Shown here piece by piece: positions 57,848 through 64,000 of a stretch of DNA of 64,000 nt. The notes under the pieces are model-generated. The model had not been told where the DNA came from, made no database searches, and saw only the letters and a program-made list of their open reading frames with translations. Location: assembly GCA_019614645.1 (NCBI GenBank), contig JABWDB010000034.1, forward strand, positions 2,170,001 to 2,234,000. The letters run 5' to 3'. This DNA comes from Stratiolaelaps scimitus. Its lineage: Eukaryota; Arthropoda; Arachnida; Mesostigmata; Laelapidae. The stretch's first letter is position 1. Every line of letters begins with the position of its first letter. A program made the position numbers and the translations under genes.

Positions 57848-57848
57848 C
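57820..57848. repeat. (TA)n microsatellite
   Basis: About 28 bases of pure TA in an otherwise GC-rich neighbourhood. Confidence 0.96.
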
Positions 57849-58354
57849 GGCTCCAGTCGTCAGAGGTGTTTGTGTTTTCGGCGAAACACCCGCCGCCGCC
57901 GCCACACACACGACATAGACGGTAGGCGATCTAGCATTGACCCTATACCCTGCCCCGCTCCTTTGCGACGCCAACCACCGCATACGGTAGCAGCGGTTGT
58001 AGCTAGGCATCGCCACTGGCCTGAGCTGACAACCGAATCAGCTCGACACCGTCGCCGGCGTCGCCTGACTTGTTGGGGTGTTTGACGAAAGGTTGACAGA
58101 CGGCACATTGTTTGACTCTCTCTAACCACTCATGCGCCGCACAGCAGCAGCAGCAGCAGCTTCATCCGCGGCATTGCCGCTGTCACCGAGCAGCGCGGGC
58201 TCGCCGCTCGGTTGACCTACGGGCGGGCGGAGAGGCGGACATACAGGCGATTGTGTCGGCCTGCAAAAGCCCGTTTTTGCCCGTTGGCCTGCCCGGCTGG
58301 CCTGATGGCTTCCGATAGGTCTGGTGGGCCTCTGCAGAGAGCACCCTGTGGTGC

Positions 58355-58390
58355 ACCACCACCACCACCGCCGCCGCCGCCGCCTCCGTC
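58355..58390. repeat. (CCA)n-(CCG)n compound triplet repeat
   Basis: About five ACC units passing into about six CCG units. It encodes poly-Pro on plus and poly-Gly on minus. Confidence 0.93.
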
Positions 58391-58545
58391 AACGGCGACC
58401 CGCCACGCTAAGCACGACAGCGATGACATCTCCATTGGTAGCGGCCGGCCGTAATAGACAACGCAAGCAATGATGCTGACACGGAGGGGTGAATACCAGG
58501 CTAACGAAGGCTCAACCAAAGCGGGACGAATGTGTTTGAGTGCGA

Positions 58546-58567
58546 CAGAGAGAGAGAGAGAGAGAGC
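58546..58567. repeat. (AG)n microsatellite
   Basis: AG dinucleotides for about 20 bases. Confidence 0.93.
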
Positions 58568-59015
58568 AAGGAGAAGGAAGGCAGAGCTAGACAGAGCGAG
58601 TGAGTTGCTTGCTAGCCTCGGGAAGACTGCGCGCTTAACACAACTGTGAAGTGACATATAGAATATGTATGTACCCTTGGCTCTCAATGAAAAGTAAAGG
58701 GCTATTTAACAGCGAAAACAAAAACAAGCCTGGAGCGCGGTAGGTAGACTGTGCCATAGCGAGAGAGAGGCAGGACACTAACAGGAGTTAGCCCTGAAGA
58801 AGTGGGATGCCGCGCGTTACATTTGCTGTATAATGCTCAGCCACCGCTGGATGCTATCATCGCTCCGCAGATCCGTTTTGCCGCAGGCCGTGCACCTGGA
58901 TCTTTTTCTATTTAGGTCTATTCCTAGAATACTTCTTTATATGTGTTTCTTTTCCACCATAGAGGTGTTGTTACCTGAGCTATACTTCGGAACTACGTCG
59001 GAATTGCTTCTAACC

Positions 59016-59118
59016 ATATGTGTTCTACGGGATTCGAACCGGAGACCCTTCCTCGGTTCCAAGTCGTTGGACCTACTCAAACGCTATTCCGCCTGACTAT
59101 ACCACTTCTCCTTCTACA
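59016..59118 (-). mobile_element. tRNA-derived SINE-like element with A and B boxes
   Basis: The minus strand has GGTTCGAATCC (59030-59040), a perfect B box. An A-box-like TGGTATAGTCAGG (59092-59104), with one extra base against the consensus, lies about 51 nt upstream. Between them GGTCCAA and TTGGAACC form an anticodon-arm-like stem with one bulge. The acceptor ends do not pair (GGAGAAG against AGAACAC) and the T stem is imperfect, so this is not an intact tRNA gene. The 3' part, CCCGTAGAACACATAT, is shared almost exactly with the copy at 50.44-50.53 kb, which argues for a dispersed SINE rather than a single decayed tRNA. No poly(A) tail or target duplication was identified. Confidence 0.65.
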
Positions 59119-61350
59119 ACCACTACTGTGACACTGCAAAAACAAGCAGAGTCGTCGACTTGCACCAGTCTCGACCGGCGTTCCTTTCGGCAGTCTCACC
59201 AATGCTTTGCATTACATCATCCGTGCATCCAAACAACTAACACGAATGGACTCAGATAGTCTGTTTCTATAGTCGCCAATGTTCCTTCCCGCCATCGGCA
59301 CATGAACGAGGACTCCCTCACCCTGCACAGTATGTAGAACAACGCGGTCGACGTCGCCCGCTTCTGTCCTGTTGCTAAAAGCAGACGGCCATAGTGAGCC
59401 ATTTCTGCGTTACCAATTATGGATATCTGTCTGGACAGTGTTTGTTGGCCCCAGCTGTAGTGACCACCGCTGCAGCAGCAGCAGTTGGCTCCAGTGCGCT
59501 CCACGAATACCCTTCAGTCGTTGGCGACTCCTCGCTGCTGGAGGCGTTCAATGTTGATGTCAGTGCGGTCGCCCGAGTACGCCAGCATGCGTCAGCGTGC
59601 CGGTACCGCGCCAACGAGCGCGCCGTCGAGCGGCCATCGCCTGGCTGCTCGTTCGATCTGTGCTCGAACGTTGTAACAATGAATGACAATGATGGCAACG
59701 TCACCTCGATTAGCGAGTGCTGCTGGCGGTGGCCGTCGCAGCGATCTTGCTGCTGCTGCTGCTGATGTGGCACTAGACTCCAGAGGGCGGCTGTGCTGAG
59801 GTAGCTGTGTTTGGCGTTTCCCGCCCTTGAGAACAAAGCGGGCAGAACTCGGGCACCAGACAAGCTACCGCCCGACCGCGCTCCAGCCGCGAGCAACCCC
59901 GACGGAAGGGGAATGTGGCACTAAGGATGTTGGTTAGCGGACGAAGACAGCCGTCGATCTCCCGAACCTCCCCTACTTTCCGTAAGGGCGTTGTTACGAG
60001 GAGCGCCAACCGGCACGTTGATACGACCACGACTGGCGGCAGTAATAGTGTGTCGGTGCTCACTGCCGATGGAGCAGACTGTAAGATCGGGCCGTCAGGG
60101 CTCACGAGCCAACGAAGCCAATCGTACGGCCAGCAGCAGCAGCAGCAGCAGTACTACCACCATCACCACGACCACCAGGAACACGACTATCCAACTGTGC
60201 TACGTCGGTCTGCGTGTTTCACCAGAGGGGGGGGTTGAGGTCTATAAAAATTCATTCATTCGCACGCCCATGTCGTGATCTGGCAACGGGACAACGGGTA
60301 GAAAAGAACGGGGTGGCGCGCTCGCGAGCCAACGCTTTCGCGCACAGCACTACGAGCAGCAGCAGCAGCAGGAGCACCGCCATCTATCTCGCTACAGTAA
60401 CTACTCTCTGTCCGTCACTGTGTCGGTCGGCTGGACGTGTATTCGTGGGGGTTAGCGTTCAGGGTGGTCCCCCTCTCTCTGTCTCTCTCTCTCTCTCTTC
60501 CCCGTCATTGGCATCGAAGTGATGCTCCTCATCTCACTATAGTATTCCCATCCCGGTCCTTCTCTCTATCTCGTTTTTGTTCGCCACCCGCTCCCTCGCT
60601 CAAACTCGGGCTCTGCACACGACGAAAAACGAAAGAGACCAGACCAACCACACTGGGTTGGTCTTCGGGACTGCGGGCCCGTTTATGGGTCCTCCTTCTT
60701 CAACGTGCTGCTGCTGCTGCTGGTCTTCGAGCCTGTCTGGTTGGGTCTTCGGGCGATTGGTTCTTTCGGGGCGTTGGGTCCCCCAATGGCCAAATGCCTG
60801 CTGCCCCCCTTCCGCCTGTGGTCCCTGACCCCGGCCGGCACCGCCCTTCGCTTACAACTAAGCTCTGCTGGCTTCTATTCGAGTCACTCAGGATGTCGAG
60901 CCGAACTTGTTCCATTCTGCCAGCTCGCTGGTCTGCCCTTCGAACTCTATGGCAGGCTGGCTACACGCTTGCCGAACTGTACGCATTAGTTTCATTCTTT
61001 TTGTCGAACGTTTTCTCACCGCGCCCGCTGAGAGATTCCTCCTGCGGCGGCTGCTGCTGCCGCCTGTAACTGGGGAAGCGTGGCCACTGTCGAAGTCGTT
61101 TCGGTTTGAGCTTGCCGCGGCTGCCCTGCGTGCTGGCCGGTGCTACCAGCGGTCTTCGTTGTGGCCCGGCCCTCGTCAGTGCTCCCTGGCCCCCGTCGAT
61201 AGCCTGGCATCGGGCGCCGCACCATCGATGGCTGGGACCGCCGGGAGCCCCGGCCCCAGCCGTCGACGCGCCGGTCCCCTCAGCCTCATAGAAATCGAAA
61301 GGGGAGTCAGCGGGGGGGGGAGAATAGGCCAGACCGCTTGGTGGGGAGAA

Positions 61351-61409
61351 CACTGTCGGCAGCAACGACCCAAACGTTATAGTCTCTTGGGACTATATAA
61401 CCGACAGTG
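61351..61409. repeat. Nested inverted repeat
   Basis: Outer arms CACTGTCGG (61351-61359) and CCGACAGTG (61401-61409) pair perfectly, as do inner arms TATAGTC (61378-61384) and GACTATA (61391-61397). The internal loop is asymmetric, 18 nt on the left and 3 on the right. Confidence 0.75.
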
Positions 61410-61698
61410 CGTGGGAGGTTCACTGGCAGACAGGCTCGTTGGTCTGTTAGTCGAAGATGGTTTGTCAGTTTGGTCGCCGTCCGGAAGACTCGTCGGCCCG
61501 CCAGCGAGAAAAAGCCGAGCAGAGGCGACGAGGCCCGCCTCTGCTGCTCCGTGCTGTACGAGGGCATGTATGTGTCGGGGGAGACGAGTCGCCGGCGCCA
61601 CTCGGCTGTTCCCCGCTACCACCTCGTCCTTTGTATAGATAGCAGCGCGCGACAATATTTGAAAAGTCGGTATTTCCTCAGCCCCCTCCTCGCCCTCG

Positions 61699-61712
61699 CC
61701 CCCCCCCCCCCC
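61699..61712. repeat. C14 homopolymer
   Basis: Fourteen consecutive C. Confidence 0.93.
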
Positions 61713-62509
61713 GAAGCCCTTTCGCCTACCACCCCACCTCTGTCTCGTTGCCCCATAGGCGGGAACAGAGAAACTGGCCTAGCTACAACATGACATGGGG
61801 TGGCGGGGTAATAGAAGCGCCGACAGCGACTGCGGACAGCCACAGGAGTGCGTATTCATACAAACGACGCTGGGCTGAGGATGAAGGAGCGCTCGGCAGG
61901 CAGCCAGAGTAACCTGGATACAAGGTTTGCCTGGTACTGAGAGAACAAAAATATATAACGATCCACCCTTCTTCTGACCATGGACGAGATACACCTAAGA
62001 GCACTTTTTCTTGCTGTGGCTTAACGGGCGGTCAGCTAACCGCGGGGCTCCTTGTAACCAAGCAAAAAGTCACTGCCCAGGACTGATGAGGCTTAAACAC
62101 AGCGCAGCGTGGTCCGTTCGCTGACTCTACACGCGTTCAGCAAACAAACAGAGCAAATCACCTTAATAACCGGCCCAGACCGAGTATCGAAGCTCCACCT
62201 CATTCCTGCATGCCCTCGCTGTGGCCTAGCTTTTCGTCTCCGGTAGGCGACTGTTACCAAGCTTTATGTGGGTAACGGACCTTGACGACAATGGATTAAT
62301 TCAAAAAGTAGCTCCCCCCACCCCCCAGTACCGAAATTTCGAATTCACATGTTGACCTCATCTGACCAGATGTCTCAACAGCGGTCCGAGGGGTTTCGGA
62401 CGACGGTGCCCTACTCGTCCAACGTACGAATGTAGCAAGTACGATCCCTTGCTACAGAGTAGTCGATCATCGAAATAAAAAAGACACCGTAAAATAGAGA
62501 AACGCAAGG

Positions 62510-64000
62510 CTCCATTGGCGACTGGCAAAGATCCTGGCCCCTAGAGACAGAGTGGGGCTCGATTCTTTACACCATATGGATACAGTTTGTTAACAAAAGA
62601 AAAAACCCTATAGACAAACAATTCGCTCAGCATTTGTCTCGCGGTTCGTCCTCTGCCGTTGAACGCCAGCACATCAAGGTCCCTATTAGTGATTAACTAA
62701 TAATAATAATTTATCATCATCACTAGACGAACATAATAAACTAGGATATGCATTAGATGTATATATTCCCGCTCTCGCTCTCCGTTATAGTCGTCTGCAT
62801 TACTGTCGTACCCCTCCAGAGGCACTATGGCATATCCCGATGCTGCACCACACACATCGAGATAAGGGGCAGCCATTATTTAACGACCGGGCCGCCGTCT
62901 GTGTGTCTCGGAATACATGAGGGATTTTACAGTGGTAGGGGAGTATGTGACATCCGGCGTTGCGCTCAGGCTTCGTGGTATCCGCGTGCATCGCGAAAGG
63001 GGATGCGAGCGCACGAGCGTCCGGTCCCGACTGCTTTTATGTAGATTCACTTGGCTCCCGGGCGGCTCGGACACCGGCTCCCGGACCTCGGAACCTCGAT
63101 AGCGCCGAATCCTCTCTGTACAGCTCAATTACCGCCCACTCGTCCTGAACAAGGGATATCGTGGCGTACGCTGGCGAGGCTTACACACGTTACACAAATG
63201 CACCCCTACACGAACGGGTAGACCAGTAGACATCTACATTTATTCATATGCTGACTGTTCTACTCAATTTCACCGGACGACAGCTTATATAGTTATTTTT
63301 GTTACGAGCTTAATTTTTTACGATAATTTGGACGGTAACTTTTTGATTTTCATAAAATCAAAATGTTACCGAAAAGGCTCGAAACACGATGCCCTCGGGT
63401 TAACAACCAGACGCGTACTGCTTACCGTACCATGTTTCTGGTCACCTACACATCTGCACGTTAGCAGCTGGCAAATGGCGCCCAATTTCAAATTCAAAAA
63501 TTACTGCCACCAATCGAACGCCAGCGCGTGCAGCGGCACCTCGTTCTGCTGTGCGAAATGTTAGCACACCCGTACACCGAAGCTCGAGCCGAGACGGCAG
63601 CAACCCGAGTGGGTTTTTGCTGTGCACATTTCATTATCGTCGGCTCCGCGCCGCCGTCGTTGCCCTCAGCGTGCAGCCTACCCAGCACTACGATACGTTT
63701 TGTTCCTAACCTATGCTGCGGTTCTAAATAATTGTTTCCGGTAACGTCCATAAAGAACGTCTGCGTAATACTTCCCCTGTTGGTGCTGGTGACCCGGGAA
63801 CGCTGGGTGCGGGTCTCGTACCATTTGGTCCAGACGACGACGTCCCAGTGTCGTCCGGGCCCGAAATGGATGATTGGGCATCCAGCCAGCGTCGGGGGGG
63901 CTGTGAGCACGGGGGGTATGGGGTAAACGTAACGGATGGTATTTGTCCATTATGACGCTATTTGTCGTCACCAAGTTGATGGCGATTGTTCGCCAGGGCG
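62510..64000. other. AT-rich then mixed end of window, no supported gene
   Basis: AT-rich to about 63.4 kb, with ATA repeats near 62699-62710 and the hairpin at 63333-63371, then GC-richer. The frames at 62757-63044 (+) and 63494-63910 (-) have no recognisable domain. Confidence 0.5.
63333..63371. repeat. 18-bp near-perfect hairpin with 3-nt loop
   Basis: Arms 63333-63350 (CGGTAACTTTTTGATTTT) and 63354-63371 pair at 17 of 18 positions around CAT. The tight loop is typical of a palindrome made by snap-back synthesis or of a short fold-back element. Confidence 0.85.

Larger units (their letters stand above)
56710..59000. other. GC-rich block, no supported gene
   Basis: Holds CCA repeats (57041-57060), a TA array (57820-57848), a CAG array (58141-58160), a CCA/CCG array (58355-58390) and an AG array (58546-58567). 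Frames are of chance type and open on both strands. Confidence 0.5.
59120..62500. other. GC-rich block, no supported gene
   Basis: Contains CAG/CTG arrays (59465-59480, 59748-59765, 60131-60152, 60357-60372, 60707-60722), a CT array (60471-60500), a nested inverted repeat (61351-61409) and a C14 tract (61699-61712). The 243-codon frame at 60907-61638 overlaps minus-strand frames in the same interval and has no domain. Confidence 0.5.

Noticed and set aside
60907..61638. 243-codon plus-strand open frame
   Set aside because: Overlaps several minus-strand frames, and its Arg/Ala/Ser/Gly-rich composition follows base composition. No motif.

Overview
This is a eukaryotic, almost certainly metazoan, window with no gene I can identify with confidence. 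The evidence is one 5'-truncated non-LTR retrotransposon with an AATAAA-bearing 3' end, a tRNA-derived SINE-like element with internal Pol III A and B boxes, dozens of TA, GA, GT, CAG and GGC microsatellites, and no operon-like packing of reading frames. An arthropod is my best guess, but only from general texture. Nothing here fixes the species.

Layout. The window is a mosaic. Long GC-rich blocks (about 0.5-7.7, 7.98-17.2, 17.9-24.5, 25.7-31.5, 40.1-48.4, 53.4-56.1 and 56.7-62.5 kb) are dense in GGC, CAG and CGA triplet repeats, G/C homopolymers and GGCT/GGCA tandem repeats. They alternate with AT-rich blocks (about 17.2-17.8, 24.5-25.7, 31.5-34.4, 37.1-40.1, 48.4-53.3, 56.15-56.7 and 62.5-63.5 kb) that hold the recognised transposon remnants and several of the clearest inverted repeats. 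TA microsatellites occur in both. The many long open frames in the GC-rich blocks are open on both strands, are dominated by low-complexity runs and show no recognisable domain, so I treat them as chance frames.

Mobile DNA. A Jockey/CR1-like LINE fragment lies at about 49.29-50.44 kb (+). It has an uninterrupted C-terminal reverse transcriptase frame of 322 codons whose catalytic box reads YADN instead of YADD. Two more copies of its last ~55 bp lie at 34.03-34.09 kb (+) and 37.64-37.70 kb (-), in inverted orientation. All three LINE 3' ends lie next to sequence resembling a tRNA or tRNA-derived SINE: a good A box in the first, the antisense of a degenerate SINE in the third, and a weaker A-box-like motif in the second. 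A better copy of the SINE-like head, with a perfect B box, is at 59.02-59.12 kb (-). Whether this LINE family targets Pol III promoter-like sequence is the most interesting testable idea here.

Fold-back DNA. Compact inverted repeats occur across the window. The strongest is a 31-bp stem around a TA loop at 7.86-7.94 kb. Others are at 4.67, 24.58, 35.06, 38.06, 53.83, 56.18, 61.35 and 63.33 kb. Three of them (7.86, 35.06 and 63.33 kb) could be read as MITE-like or small-RNA-precursor-like, but expression data would be needed.

Candidate coding DNA is limited to a 106-codon hydrophobic open frame at 32.06-32.38 kb (-) and a 40-residue glycine-rich frame at 47.18-47.30 kb (+). Both are low confidence. 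Most of the window therefore reads as intergenic or large-intron DNA.
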